This document shows, piece by piece, positions 42,248-51,375 of a stretch of DNA of 64,000 bases. The notes under the pieces were generated by a model. The model did no database searches. It saw only the letters and a program-made list of their open reading frames with translations, and was not told the origin of the DNA. Source of the DNA: Oscillospiraceae bacterium (GTDB taxonomy: Bacteria; Bacillota; Clostridia; Oscillospirales; Oscillospiraceae); the NCBI GenBank assembly GCA_017398725.1, contig JAFQFA010000004.1:1-64000 (forward strand), written 5' to 3'. Within the stretch, counting starts at the first letter, position 1; each line of letters opens with the position of its first letter. The position numbers and the translations under genes were made by a program.

Positions 42248-42276
42248 ATTATAGCCCCGGAAAAAAAGAAAGGCAA
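42248..42276 (-). promoter_or_regulatory. Promoter of the second ceramidase-like gene
   Basis: Minus strand TTGCCT, 17 bases, TATAAT. Confidence 0.7.
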
Positions 42277-42367
42277 TCAAGAAAAAGGAAAATTATATTT
42301 AAAAAAAGTAAATTTGGAAATTTTATAAAATTTTTGTGGCGGGGTAGCGTTTGCGGTTGGTTTGTGT

Positions 42368-42373
42368 TATAAT
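42368..42373 (+). promoter_or_regulatory. Extended -10 for the U32 peptidase operon
   Basis: TGTTATAATG forms an extended -10; no good -35 is seen at the usual spacing. Confidence 0.5.
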
Positions 42374-42401
42374 GTTATCAACTATACCTAGGAGTATGCT
42401 T

Positions 42402-44480
42402 ATGCTGGAATTATTAGCCCCGGCAGGGTCTATGGAGGCCCTCCACGCAGCGGTGCAAAACGGCGCAAACGCAGTCTATTTGGGCTGCGGCAGCTTTAAT
42501 GCCCGCCAAAGTGCAAAGAACTTCACCCCTCAGACCCTTACTGAGGCGGTCAAATATTGCCATGTCCGGGGCGTGCAGGTCCACCTGACGGTGAATACCT
42601 TGGTCTCCGATAAGGAAATGGCAGATCTGGCGGAGCTTTTGCGCCATGCCGCCCGCAGCGGTGTGGATGCGTTTATCGTGCAGGATCTGGGTGTGGTGGA
42701 GCTTTGCCGCCAGATCGCACCCCAGATCCCCATTCACGGCTCTACCCAAATGAGTATCCACAGCCTGCCCGGGGTACTACTGTGCGCCGGCTGGGGTCTT
42801 ACCCGGGTGGTGCTGAGCCGGGAGTTGAGCCGGGAGGAGATCCGCTATATCACCGCCCACAGCCCCATTGAGATCGAAGTGTTTGCCCACGGCGCGCTGT
42901 GCATGGGCTATTCCGGTCAATGCTATCTGTCTGCAGCCATCGGCGGCCGTTCCGGCAACCGGGGACGCTGTGCCCAACCCTGCCGGCAAAGCTATGGCTA
43001 TGGCAGATATCAAAATAAATACCCTCTGAGCCTGAAGGATAACTGCTTGGTCCAGTATATGCGGGATCTGGAGGAAATGGGTGTGGCATCCGTGAAGCTG
43101 GAAGGCCGGATGAAGCGGCCGGAGTATGTGGCTGCCGTTACCGGCACCTACCGTACCGCCATCGATCAAGGCACGGTCACGCCCCAGATGATGCAGACGC
43201 TCCATGCCGCTTTTAACCGCCAAGGCTTTACTGACGGCTACTTTATGGGCCGAACCGGTCCGGATATGTTCGGTGTGCGGCAGGATAAAGAGGATCCCGG
43301 CTTTATGCGGCAGATGCGTGCAAGCTATGAAGCCACAGAAAATCCCTTGGTGCCGGTTACCTTCCATGCAGAGCTTACCGCCGGCAGAACCACCTTGACG
43401 GTCACAGATCCCGAGGGTCGCAAATGCACCGTGGAAGGGCCGGCGCCGGAGCAGGCAAGAGTTGCCGAGCTGACGGCGGAAATGCTGGCGTCCCGGCTGC
43501 AGAAAACCGGCGGCACGCCCTATTACTGTACCGATGTCCGGGCCAGCATCGTGCCCGGTGTAACCTTGAGCGCGGCGGCCATCAACGCCCTGCGCCGGGA
43601 TGTGCTGAATATGCTCACTGCTCAGCGGGCACGGCGGGATCCGGTAATGCCCGGACGGCCCAGAAAGCAGCCGGTGTTCCCCGGTAACCGGTATCACCCG
43701 GTGCTGACGGTGCAGATCAGTGGGGTGGAGCAGATCACCGGCCGGCTTTTGAAAATGAATCCCGCGGTACTTTATGTGCCGATCCATATCCTGCAGGAAG
43801 ATCCGGTGCTTTGCAAAATGCTTACCGACCGGATGAATGTTTGCGCGGTGCTGCCCCGAATCGTACACGACGGGGAATTGCCCGGCTTGCAGCAGGCCAT
43901 GCGGGAATTGCGCAAACTGGGTGTCAAGGAAGTGCTGGCGGGCAACTTGGGCCTGATTATTCCTGCCCGGGAATGCGGCATGGATGTCCGGGGCGACTTC
44001 GGCCTGAATCTTTACAACTCCACCGCCATGAACATGGCGCGGCAGCTGGAATTGACCTCTGCCACCGTAAGTTTTGAAATGACCCTGCCCCAGATCCGGG
44101 ATGTGAGCAAGGCGGTACCCAGCGAACTGATCTGTTACGGCAGATTGCCCTTGATGGTCACGGAAAACTGCCTGATCCGGGGGAAAACCGGCCAGTGCAG
44201 CTGCCATTTGGGGCCGACGAAGCTGACAGACAAGACCGGCGCGGAATTCCCGGTAATCCGGGATGGCGCTTCCTGCCGCAGCATTCTGCTCAACGGCAAA
44301 AAGCTTAACTGGCTGGACCGGCAGAATGATCTTGCCCGGCTGGGTCTTTGGGCAACTCGGCTGTACTTTACAACAGAAAACCCCAAGGAAGTAGACCAAG
44401 TGCTCTCCAGTGTCCATAATCCGACACCCTTCGATCCCGGTGCTTGTACCCGTGGATTGTATCTTCGGGGTGTTGAATAA
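42402..44480 (+). CDS. U32 family peptidase (DUF3656-containing type)
   Basis: The 692-residue protein starts with the U32 barrel (LELLAPAGSMEALHAAVQNGANAVYLG, HLTVNTLV) and has the signature EVFAHGALCMGYSGQCYLSA with GGRSGNRGRCAQPCRQ, cysteines expected to hold an iron-sulfur cluster. The long C-terminal part matches the larger U32 proteins (RlhA-like). Some U32 members hydroxylate rRNA or tRNA bases using prephenate-linked chemistry rather than cut protein, so the peptidase label is by family. The ATG at 42402 has TAGGAG at good spacing. It opens the run leading to maf-mreCD-pbp. Confidence 0.88.
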   Translation: MLELLAPAGSMEALHAAVQNGANAVYLGCGSFNARQSAKNFTPQTLTEAVKYCHVRGVQVHLTVNTLVSDKEMADLAELLRHAARSGVDAFIVQDLGVVELCRQIAPQIPIHGSTQMSIHSLPGVLLCAGWGLTRVVLSRELSREEIRYITAHSPIEIEVFAHGALCMGYSGQCYLSAAIGGRSGNRGRCAQPCRQSYGYGRYQNKYPLSLKDNCLVQYMRDLEEMGVASVKLEGRMKRPEYVAAVTGTYRTAIDQGTVTPQMMQTLHAAFNRQGFTDGYFMGRTGPDMFGVRQDKEDPGFMRQMRASYEATENPLVPVTFHAELTAGRTTLTVTDPEGRKCTVEGPAPEQARVAELTAEMLASRLQKTGGTPYYCTDVRASIVPGVTLSAAAINALRRDVLNMLTAQRARRDPVMPGRPRKQPVFPGNRYHPVLTVQISGVEQITGRLLKMNPAVLYVPIHILQEDPVLCKMLTDRMNVCAVLPRIVHDGELPGLQQAMRELRKLGVKEVLAGNLGLIIPARECGMDVRGDFGLNLYNSTAMNMARQLELTSATVSFEMTLPQIRDVSKAVPSELICYGRLPLMVTENCLIRGKTGQCSCHLGPTKLTDKTGAEFPVIRDGASCRSILLNGKKLNWLDRQNDLARLGLWATRLYFTTENPKEVDQVLSSVHNPTPFDPGACTRGLYLRGVE

Positions 44481-44528
44481 TGAAGTAGGGGCGCCCGTTG
44501 CGCCTTCGATAACAAAGGATATACCCTT

Positions 44529-45092
44529 ATGAAGATTGTCTTAGCTTCCCAATCCCCCAGAAGAAAAGAACTGATGGGCTTTTTTAACCGGCCCTTTACG
44601 GTCCGGGTCGCGGATATTGACGAGACCATGGATCCTTGTGAGGATCCCCGCCGGGAGGTGGCACGGGTCAGCCGGTGCAAGGCACAGGCGGTAGCCCGGC
44701 AGCCCGGGGAAGTGGTGATCGCGGCGGATACCATTGTCGTTTGCGACGGTATGGTGCTGGGCAAGCCCCATTCTGAAGAAGAAGCGGTAAAAATGCTGTG
44801 CATGCTCTCCGGACGGACCCATGAGGTGATGACCGGCCTGACGGTATTATGGGACGGTGGCTGCAAATGCGGCACGGAGGTCACAGAAGTGGTGTTCCGG
44901 GAACTGACCCCCGGGGAGATCTATGAATATGTCCGCTCCGGCGAACCCATGGATAAAGCCGGTGCTTACGGGATCCAAGGGGGCGCGGCATTGTTTGTGG
45001 AGTCTGTGATGGGAGATTATTACAATGTTGTGGGCCTGCCGGTGTGTCGGTTGGGCCAGATCTTGAATTCTCTGCTGATGGAGGAAGACTGA
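44529..45092 (+). CDS. maf: Maf family nucleotide pyrophosphatase
   Basis: Maf proteins hydrolyse non-canonical or pyrimidine nucleoside triphosphates and affect septum formation. The 187-residue protein begins IVLASQSPRRKELMGF and has the catalytic AADTIVVCDGMVLGKP and the MDKAGAYGIQGGAALFVESV motif. It is linked to mreC by a one-base stop/start overlap (TGATG), so it belongs to the shape-gene operon. Confidence 0.94.
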   Translation: MKIVLASQSPRRKELMGFFNRPFTVRVADIDETMDPCEDPRREVARVSRCKAQAVARQPGEVVIAADTIVVCDGMVLGKPHSEEEAVKMLCMLSGRTHEVMTGLTVLWDGGCKCGTEVTEVVFRELTPGEIYEYVRSGEPMDKAGAYGIQGGAALFVESVMGDYYNVVGLPVCRLGQILNSLLMEED

Positions 45093-45922
45093 TGAAGCAC
45101 TTTTTCTCTACCCGGGTGCGGGTGGTTCTGGTGATCGCCATATTGCTGGCCGTAGGCTTGGCAGTGATCAGCGACCTGACAGGCCTGAGCGTGCCGGATA
45201 TGGTGGTCAAGGGCGTTTTGACCCCCATTCGCTCCGGTGCCAGCCGGCTGGCGGATGGCGCTCAGCGGATCTATAACTATGTGTTTGAATATGAATCTCT
45301 GGCAGCGGAAAATGCAGCCTTGAAAGAGCAGCTTGCCGAGATGGAGGATGAGGCCCGCCGGGCAGATTCCGTATCCCGGGAAAACAGCTATTTGCGTTCT
45401 GTGATCGGGCTGAAGGAGAATAACCCCTCATGGGAACTGGTGGATGCCTATGTGATCTCCCGCAGCTCGCAGGAGTGGTCCTCTACCTTCACAGTGAGCC
45501 GGGGCAGCAACGCCGGTATCAAGGAGGGCATGTGCGCCATCACTGCCAATGGTGAAGTGGTGGGTCTGGTCAGCGAAGTGGGCAGCAATTATGCTCAGAT
45601 CAAGTCCGTTATGGACTCCTCTTTGGAAATCAGCTCTACCATCAGCGCCTCCGGCTATAACGGCATGGTGCAAGGCGGCTATGCTTCCGGCTTGAATGGG
45701 CTGCTGCGGATGAACTATCTGCCCAGCTCCGCGGTGATTCGGAACAATGACCAAGTTGTGACCTCCGGTTCTATGGTCTACCCCCGGAATTTGATCGTTG
45801 GCTATGTGGTGGATGCGGGCTTTGACGATGCCGGCGTTGCCAAATATGCCCTTTTGAAGCCTGCTGTGGATGTGGGCAATCTGGAACTGGTGTTTATCGT
45901 TACCCAATACGATGCCGGCTAA
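45092..45922 (+). CDS. mreC: Rod shape-determining protein MreC
   Basis: The 276-residue protein has an N-terminal transmembrane helix (residues 8-30), a coiled coil (about 62-103, ESLAAENAALKEQLAEMEDEARR) and a beta-barrel periplasmic-side domain ending in ELVFIV. MreC scaffolds the elongation machinery with MreD and PBP2. The start overlaps the maf stop. MreB, normally encoded just upstream of mreC, is absent here and maf takes its position. Confidence 0.94.
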   Translation: MKHFFSTRVRVVLVIAILLAVGLAVISDLTGLSVPDMVVKGVLTPIRSGASRLADGAQRIYNYVFEYESLAAENAALKEQLAEMEDEARRADSVSRENSYLRSVIGLKENNPSWELVDAYVISRSSQEWSSTFTVSRGSNAGIKEGMCAITANGEVVGLVSEVGSNYAQIKSVMDSSLEISSTISASGYNGMVQGGYASGLNGLLRMNYLPSSAVIRNNDQVVTSGSMVYPRNLIVGYVVDAGFDDAGVAKYALLKPAVDVGNLELVFIVTQYDAG

Positions 45923-45985
45923 ATTTCCGGCGGACTCTTCAGAAAGGACGGTGCGGGGCTGATCCCTGTCAGCCTGCTTGTTTCT

Positions 45986-46564
45986 ATGGCAAGAAAGTAC
46001 GAATTTAAACCGGATAAGCCCCAGATCTCCTTAGCGGACCGGTTGTACCTGACAAAAAAGCAGCGCAAGCAGCTGCTCAAATGGTCTTTGTACGCCTTGG
46101 TGCTGCTGTTTCTTTCTGTGGTGCAGGATGTGCTTTTAAGCCGGGTTCGGCTGTTTGGCGCGACCACAGAGCTGGTACCGGTGGGTATTGTGATGATCTG
46201 CCTGCTGGAAGGCTTGGAGACCGGCAGCGTCTTTGCGCTGGTCAGTGCCTGCCTTTATCAGTTTTCCGGTACCCCCGGGGGCACATACAGTATTGTATTT
46301 ATCACATTTTATTGCGTGCTGGTCACATTGCTGCGGCAGGCCTATTTGCAAAAGGGCTTCTTGCCGGCACTATTGTGTACCGCCGTAGCCATGATCCTTT
46401 ATGAAGGATCGGTGTTTGCCATTGGTCTGTTTTTGGGAAAGACCACCCCGGACCGGGTGCTGGGCTTTGCCGTTACCGCCGGTCTTTCTTTGGCGGTGGC
46501 ACCTGTTTTGTACCCGGTGACCTTATCTATCGGTAAGATCGGAGGCGAAGTATGGAAAGAATAA
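45986..46564 (+). CDS. mreD: Rod shape-determining protein MreD
   Basis: A 192-residue membrane protein with about five hydrophobic helices after a basic N-terminus. It sits between mreC and PBP2 as in other rod-shaped Firmicutes, and helix patterns such as LFGATTELVPVGIVMICLLEGLETGSVFALVSA fit MreD. The start is uncertain: no ribosome site precedes the ATG at 45986 (the closest AAAGGA is about 40 bases away). Its end overlaps the PBP gene by 13 bases. Confidence 0.88.
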   Translation: MARKYEFKPDKPQISLADRLYLTKKQRKQLLKWSLYALVLLFLSVVQDVLLSRVRLFGATTELVPVGIVMICLLEGLETGSVFALVSACLYQFSGTPGGTYSIVFITFYCVLVTLLRQAYLQKGFLPALLCTAVAMILYEGSVFAIGLFLGKTTPDRVLGFAVTAGLSLAVAPVLYPVTLSIGKIGGEVWKE

Positions 46565-48618
46565 CGAAATTTCGCGCCCGGATTCTGGCGCTGATCTTTA
46601 TCGTGATCACCCTGTTCTTTGCCTTCAAGCTGTATGATCTGCAGATCGTGAAAACCGGCGGCGGCAATACGGATAATGCCACCACCGTTACGGTGCTGAC
46701 TCGCGTGAAAGCATCCCGGGGGCATATTCACGATACCAACGGTAATGTGCTGGTGCATAACCGCGCCAGTTATGACCTGACCCTGAATCACTTTGTTTTG
46801 ATCTCTGCCAACGGCACCAATGACTATCTTTATAAGCTGGTCAAAAGCTGTCAGGAGGCGGGGATTGAATATGAGGAGCATTTCCCGATTTCCAAGGAAC
46901 GGCCCTTTGTGTATACACTGGATCAGTATAATTCTGCGTGGCAGAATTATTTCCAGCGGTACTTGGCTTACTTGGGGGGCTTGGACTCGGATATTACCGC
47001 CCCGACCCTCATTAAACATCTGCGTCAGCGTTATAAGCTGCCGGCTGAGTGGACAGAAGAAGAGGTCCGGCAGGTGCTGGGCATCTGGTATGAAATGGAC
47101 CTGCGCCGGTGCGTCACATCCTTGCCCCTCTATGTGTTCCTGACCGACGTCAGCGATGAATATCTTGCTTCGGTGATGGAACTGAATGTGCCGGGCATGA
47201 ATGTGGAAGCTTCCAACGTCCGGGAATACAGCACAGAATATGCAGCCCATATTTTGGGCTATGTGGGTCCTATGTCTGCTAAGCAGTGGGAAACCTATAA
47301 GGCAAATAAGGATTACTCCATGGACTCTGAGATCGGTCAGTCCGGCTTGGAGGCCCAGTATGAAAAATACCTCCACGGCGTAGACGGCTGGCGGGAGGAT
47401 ACCTTTACCATGGATGGCACCTTGATCTCTTCTCACTATCGCACAGAACCCCGGGCCGGCTCCAATGTGGAGGTGTCCATCGACATTAACCTCCAGCGGG
47501 CAGCGGAGGTGGAACTGGAAAAAGTGTTCACCAAAATGCGGGAGAAGGAAAAAGGAGACGGCCGGTTTGTAGAAGGCGGCGCCGTGGTGGCGGTGGAGGT
47601 CAAAACCGGCAAAGTGCTGGTGTGTGGCAGCAATCCCACCTACAATCTGGCTACTTTCTCAGAAGACTATAATGACATTTTGGAGCGGCCCTATGATCCT
47701 CTGTTCAACCGGGCGCTGCTGGGCACCTACCCTCCCGGCTCTACCTACAAAATGTCTATGGTGGTGGCAGCTATCGATTCCGGTATGATCACCTCGGAAA
47801 GCCGGATCGAGGATAAAGGTGTATTTAATAAATACGCCGGCTTTGATGTCAAATGTCTGCTCTATACCACATCCCGCCGGGTCCACGGCAGCATTACTGC
47901 GTGGGAAGCGCTGATGGTTTCCTGTAACTACTTCTTCTATGAGCTTGGTGACCGGATCCGTTTGAGCGCCATGGACAATACCGCCAAGGCATTGGGCTTG
48001 GGTGAGCCTACCGGCGTGGAGCTGCGGGAGTATATCGGCTACCGGGCTAACGAACAGACCAAAGCTGAGCTTTATAAAGGCGATCATAAGAAATTCTCCC
48101 GAGGCGACCAGATTCTGGCAGCCATCGGTCAGTCTGACAACCGGTTTACCCCCATGCAGCTGGCGGTGTACACTGCCACATTGGCAAACCGGGGTACGCG
48201 CTATAAGGCCACCTTCTTAAACCGGGTGGTGTCTGCGGACTATCGGCAGCTTCTGGAGCACAGCGCCCCCACGGTGGTCAGCCAGCTGACCATTTCCGAC
48301 GATGCGTACAATGCCTACAGTAAGGGCATGTATAATGTGGCCCACAACCGGGACGGTACTGCGGATACGACCTTTATGGACTATCCTATCAAGATCGCCG
48401 CCAAGACCGGTACGGCCCAGAACGGCGGCAACCTGCCGGATAACGGCGCCTTTGTGTGCTATGCGCCCTTTGACGACCCTCAGATCGCCATTGCCATTTA
48501 CGGCGAAAAGGCAGGTCACGGCGGCGATTTGGCGCCGGTAGCGAAGGCCATTTTGGATGTATATTTTGAGGTGGGAGAGGCAAAAGACATTACCACCCAT
48601 GAAAATAAACCCAGCTAA
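46552..48618 (+). CDS. mrdA: Penicillin-binding protein 2 (class B transpeptidase)
   Basis: The 688-residue protein has an N-terminal anchor (residues 11-29), a pedestal/dimerisation domain (SRGHIHDTNGNVLVHNRASYDL) and the transpeptidase domain. Catalytic motifs are the SxxK in PGSTYKMS (Ser near 397), the SxN in MVSCNYFFYELG and KTGTAQ (Lys near 618). It cross-links lateral wall peptidoglycan in the elongasome. It overlaps mreD by 13 bases. No rodA follows; two unrelated genes complete the operon. Confidence 0.92.
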   Translation: MERITKFRARILALIFIVITLFFAFKLYDLQIVKTGGGNTDNATTVTVLTRVKASRGHIHDTNGNVLVHNRASYDLTLNHFVLISANGTNDYLYKLVKSCQEAGIEYEEHFPISKERPFVYTLDQYNSAWQNYFQRYLAYLGGLDSDITAPTLIKHLRQRYKLPAEWTEEEVRQVLGIWYEMDLRRCVTSLPLYVFLTDVSDEYLASVMELNVPGMNVEASNVREYSTEYAAHILGYVGPMSAKQWETYKANKDYSMDSEIGQSGLEAQYEKYLHGVDGWREDTFTMDGTLISSHYRTEPRAGSNVEVSIDINLQRAAEVELEKVFTKMREKEKGDGRFVEGGAVVAVEVKTGKVLVCGSNPTYNLATFSEDYNDILERPYDPLFNRALLGTYPPGSTYKMSMVVAAIDSGMITSESRIEDKGVFNKYAGFDVKCLLYTTSRRVHGSITAWEALMVSCNYFFYELGDRIRLSAMDNTAKALGLGEPTGVELREYIGYRANEQTKAELYKGDHKKFSRGDQILAAIGQSDNRFTPMQLAVYTATLANRGTRYKATFLNRVVSADYRQLLEHSAPTVVSQLTISDDAYNAYSKGMYNVAHNRDGTADTTFMDYPIKIAAKTGTAQNGGNLPDNGAFVCYAPFDDPQIAIAIYGEKAGHGGDLAPVAKAILDVYFEVGEAKDITTHENKPS

Positions 48619-48631
48619 AAGGAGAATGGAT

Positions 48632-49927
48632 ATGGCAAAAACAACGTTTATTGCCGCCGGAGATGCATTTGTGACCCGGCGGTTACCCCGGGGAGGCTAT
48701 GTGGGTTTCCAGCCGGTCAAGGAACTGATCACAAGCCATGATGTGGCGTTTTTGAATCTGGAATCTACTTTCCATGAAAATGAGTGCAGCCCCGCAGTGG
48801 ACAGCGGTGGTACTTGGGCAATGTCCGACCCCCGGACATTGGACGACATGATGGAATACGGTTTCAACCTGTTTAATACCGCCAATAACCATTCCGGCGA
48901 CTTCGGCATCGAGGGCGTGCTGGCAACGGTACGGAACCTGAAGGAGCGGGATATGATCTTCTCCGGCACCGGCGAAGACCTTGCGCAGGCGGCAAAGGCT
49001 TGCTATTTGGAAACCCAAGGCACCCGGGTGGCGCTGATCAGCTGCTGCAGCTCCATGCCCAATGCCTTCCGTGCCGGCGCCCAAAGCGCCGAAATGCCCG
49101 GCAGACCCGGCCTGAATCCCTTGCGTTTTAATCAGGTATTTCATCTGGATCACGAACACTTTGCCATGGCAAAGCAGGTGGCAAAGGTGAGCGGTGTCAA
49201 CGCCAAGCAGGAGCGCTCCATCCGCAACGGCTACGCAGTTCCTCCCAAGGAAGGCACCCTTTCTATCGGCGCGACCAAGTTTGTGGAAGATGAAACAAGC
49301 TGGGTAGAATCCACCTGCAACAAGCAGGACTTGAAGCGGATCACCGACGAGGTCATGGAAGCGAAGCGGCAGGCGGATGTGGTGCTGGTAAGCATCCACA
49401 ACCATCATATCGACGGCAGCGAGAACTATGAGCCGCCCCAGTTCCTGCAGGATTTCAGCAAGGCATGTATCGATGCCGGTGCGGATGTGATCATCGGTCA
49501 CGGTCCCCACGAACTGCAGGGTATCGAGCTGTACAAGGGCGGTCTGATTCTGTACTCCATCGGCAACTTCATTTTCCAGACGGAAACCGTGGAGTTCCAG
49601 CCTTGGGATGCCTATGCCAACAAAGGCATGCCCTTAGATACCAAGGTAGGCGCTTATATGAGCGAGCGGTCTGCAAACGGCACCCGGGGTTATGGGGTGC
49701 AGTGGCCCATCTGGAATGCGGTGCTGCCTTCTTGGACCATGGAGGACGGCAAGATCACAGAGCTTAAACTGTATCCTTACGATCTGGGCATGGAATTGCC
49801 CCGGTCTCAAAAGGGCGTGCCGGTGCTCAATGGCAGCACAAAGACCTTGCAGTATATGCAGGATCTGTGTAAGCCCTTCGGTACGGAAGTGGACATTGTG
49901 GACGGCGTGGGTATCGTCCGGCTGTAA
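48632..49927 (+). CDS. CapA family protein, cytosolic type
   Basis: The 431-residue protein is a CapA-like metallophosphoesterase-fold protein (FIAAGDAFV, NLESTFHEN, NTANNHSGDFG, SIHNHHID, IGHGPHELQG, YSIGNFIF) but has no signal or anchor, unlike the copy at 7762. The start at 48632 has AAAGGAG seven bases before; an ATG two codons earlier is too close to the site. It sits 13 bases after the PBP2 gene and 14 before an M20 amidohydrolase gene, so the pair may process a small gamma-glutamyl or amide-linked compound. This pairing is inference. Confidence 0.85.
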   Translation: MAKTTFIAAGDAFVTRRLPRGGYVGFQPVKELITSHDVAFLNLESTFHENECSPAVDSGGTWAMSDPRTLDDMMEYGFNLFNTANNHSGDFGIEGVLATVRNLKERDMIFSGTGEDLAQAAKACYLETQGTRVALISCCSSMPNAFRAGAQSAEMPGRPGLNPLRFNQVFHLDHEHFAMAKQVAKVSGVNAKQERSIRNGYAVPPKEGTLSIGATKFVEDETSWVESTCNKQDLKRITDEVMEAKRQADVVLVSIHNHHIDGSENYEPPQFLQDFSKACIDAGADVIIGHGPHELQGIELYKGGLILYSIGNFIFQTETVEFQPWDAYANKGMPLDTKVGAYMSERSANGTRGYGVQWPIWNAVLPSWTMEDGKITELKLYPYDLGMELPRSQKGVPVLNGSTKTLQYMQDLCKPFGTEVDIVDGVGIVRL

Positions 49928-49941
49928 AGAGGTACATAGCG

Positions 49942-51249
49942 ATGGTTTATGAAAAGATCAAAACATTATCCGCGGCAATGGAAAAGGACATGGTTGCCCA
50001 GCGCCGGGATTTCCATAAGTATGCAGAGACCGGCTGGTTTGAGACCCGGACGACATCCATCATTGCCCGCCATCTGACCAAGCTGGGTTACGAGGTTTTG
50101 CTGGGTGAGCAGGTCTGCGATAAGGATGCCCGGATGGGTGTTCCTTCTGAGGCGGCGTTGGCAGCCCACTATGAAAAAGCATTGGAGTGGGGCGCAGATC
50201 CGGAGTTTGCACCCTTTACCAAGGGCGGTATGACCGGTGTCATCGGCATCCTCCGGTGCGGAGAAGGCCCTACGGTGGGTATGCGCTTTGATATCGATGC
50301 GCTGGGTGTCATCGAATCCGACGAGCCGGATCACCGGCCTATGGCAGAGGGCTTTGCCTCTGTCAATCGGGGCGCTATGCATTCCTGCGGTCACGATGCC
50401 CACGCCACCATCGGTATGGGCGTGGCTACTGTGCTGATGGCCATTCGGGAGCATCTTCACGGTACCATTAAGCTGATCTTCCAGCCTGCGGAGGAAGGCG
50501 TCCGGGGTGCAAAATCCATTGTGGAAAAAGGCCATCTGGACGATGTGAATTACTTCTTAGGCTCTCATGTTACCGGTAAAAAGCCGGAAGATCCCACGGT
50601 GATCATTCCCGGTTCCACCGGCAGCTTGGCCACCTGCAAGTACGATGTTACTTACCGGGGCAAGAGTGCCCATGCCGGCGGCGCGCCCCATATGGGCAAA
50701 AACGCCTTGCTGGCGGCCGCGGCAGCGGTTGTGAACCTGTATGCCATTCCCCGGCACGGCGCCGGCGCATCCCGGATCAATGTGGGCAAGCTGGTTGCCG
50801 GCAGCGGCAGAAATGTGATCGCGGACGAAGCCTTTATGGAGATCGAGCTCCGGGGCGCAACGACGGAGATCAACGATTATATGATCCAGTACGCCGAAGA
50901 TATTCTGCGCAACACCGCAGCCATGTATGGCTGCAGCTGTGAGATGAAGCTCATGGGTGCGGCAACTTCCAATGAAAGTGATCCGGATTTCTGCGAGTAC
51001 CTGCGGCAGCTGTGGCATGAGAAGCTGGGCTTCCCGGTATCTGAGAAGCTGATGCTCAAGATCGGCGGCAGTGAGGATGTATCCTACATGGTCAACCGGG
51101 TGCGGGAAAACGGGGGCAAAGCCACCTTTATGCGGGCGATGACCATTACCACCGGCCCTGCCCATAACCGGCGTTTCGACTTTGACGAGAGCCTTATGGT
51201 GCCTACCGTCCAAGCTTTCTGCGCCGCAGTGGCAGATCTTTTGAAATAA
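49942..51249 (+). CDS. M20 family amidohydrolase (AbgA-like)
   Basis: The 435-residue enzyme belongs to the M20D amidohydrolases such as aminobenzoyl-glutamate and IAA-amino acid hydrolases. The metal-site signature MHSCGHDAHATIGMGVA, FQPAEEGVRGA, a dimerisation domain (YRGKSAHAGGAPHMGKNAL) and the C-terminal TTGPAHNRRFDFDE are present. It removes an amino acid from an acyl or aryl group by cleaving an amide bond, probably in the cytosol. The substrate is not known. It is the last gene before a strong terminator. Confidence 0.9.
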   Translation: MVYEKIKTLSAAMEKDMVAQRRDFHKYAETGWFETRTTSIIARHLTKLGYEVLLGEQVCDKDARMGVPSEAALAAHYEKALEWGADPEFAPFTKGGMTGVIGILRCGEGPTVGMRFDIDALGVIESDEPDHRPMAEGFASVNRGAMHSCGHDAHATIGMGVATVLMAIREHLHGTIKLIFQPAEEGVRGAKSIVEKGHLDDVNYFLGSHVTGKKPEDPTVIIPGSTGSLATCKYDVTYRGKSAHAGGAPHMGKNALLAAAAAVVNLYAIPRHGAGASRINVGKLVAGSGRNVIADEAFMEIELRGATTEINDYMIQYAEDILRNTAAMYGCSCEMKLMGAATSNESDPDFCEYLRQLWHEKLGFPVSEKLMLKIGGSEDVSYMVNRVRENGGKATFMRAMTITTGPAHNRRFDFDESLMVPTVQAFCAAVADLLK

Positions 51250-51258
51250 TCTTATGGT

Positions 51259-51288
51259 AAAAGGGAGGGCGAAGCCCTCCCTTTTTTT
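51259..51288 (+). terminator. Terminator after the M20 gene
   Basis: AAAAGGGAGGGC-GAA-GCCCTCCCTTTT followed by further T residues. Confidence 0.92.
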
Positions 51289-51317
51289 GTCATACAAATA
51301 TTGAAAATTAATAAAAA

Positions 51318-51336
51318 ATTATTGACAATCGATAAT
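51318..51336. promoter_or_regulatory. Dyad over the -35 of the DUF2975-HTH operon
   Basis: ATTATTGA-CAA-TCGATAAT pairs in 7 of 8 positions and contains the -35 TTGACA. It is a likely operator, perhaps for the HTH protein encoded in the operon. Confidence 0.5.
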
Positions 51337-51350
51337 TTATGTGTTACCCT
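51322..51350 (+). promoter_or_regulatory. Promoter of the DUF2975-HTH-DUF4173 operon
   Basis: A perfect -35 TTGACA, 17 bases, and a weak -10 TACCCT. Confidence 0.55.
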
Positions 51351-51375
51351 ACAGACAGAAAGGGGATGTTTTCCA

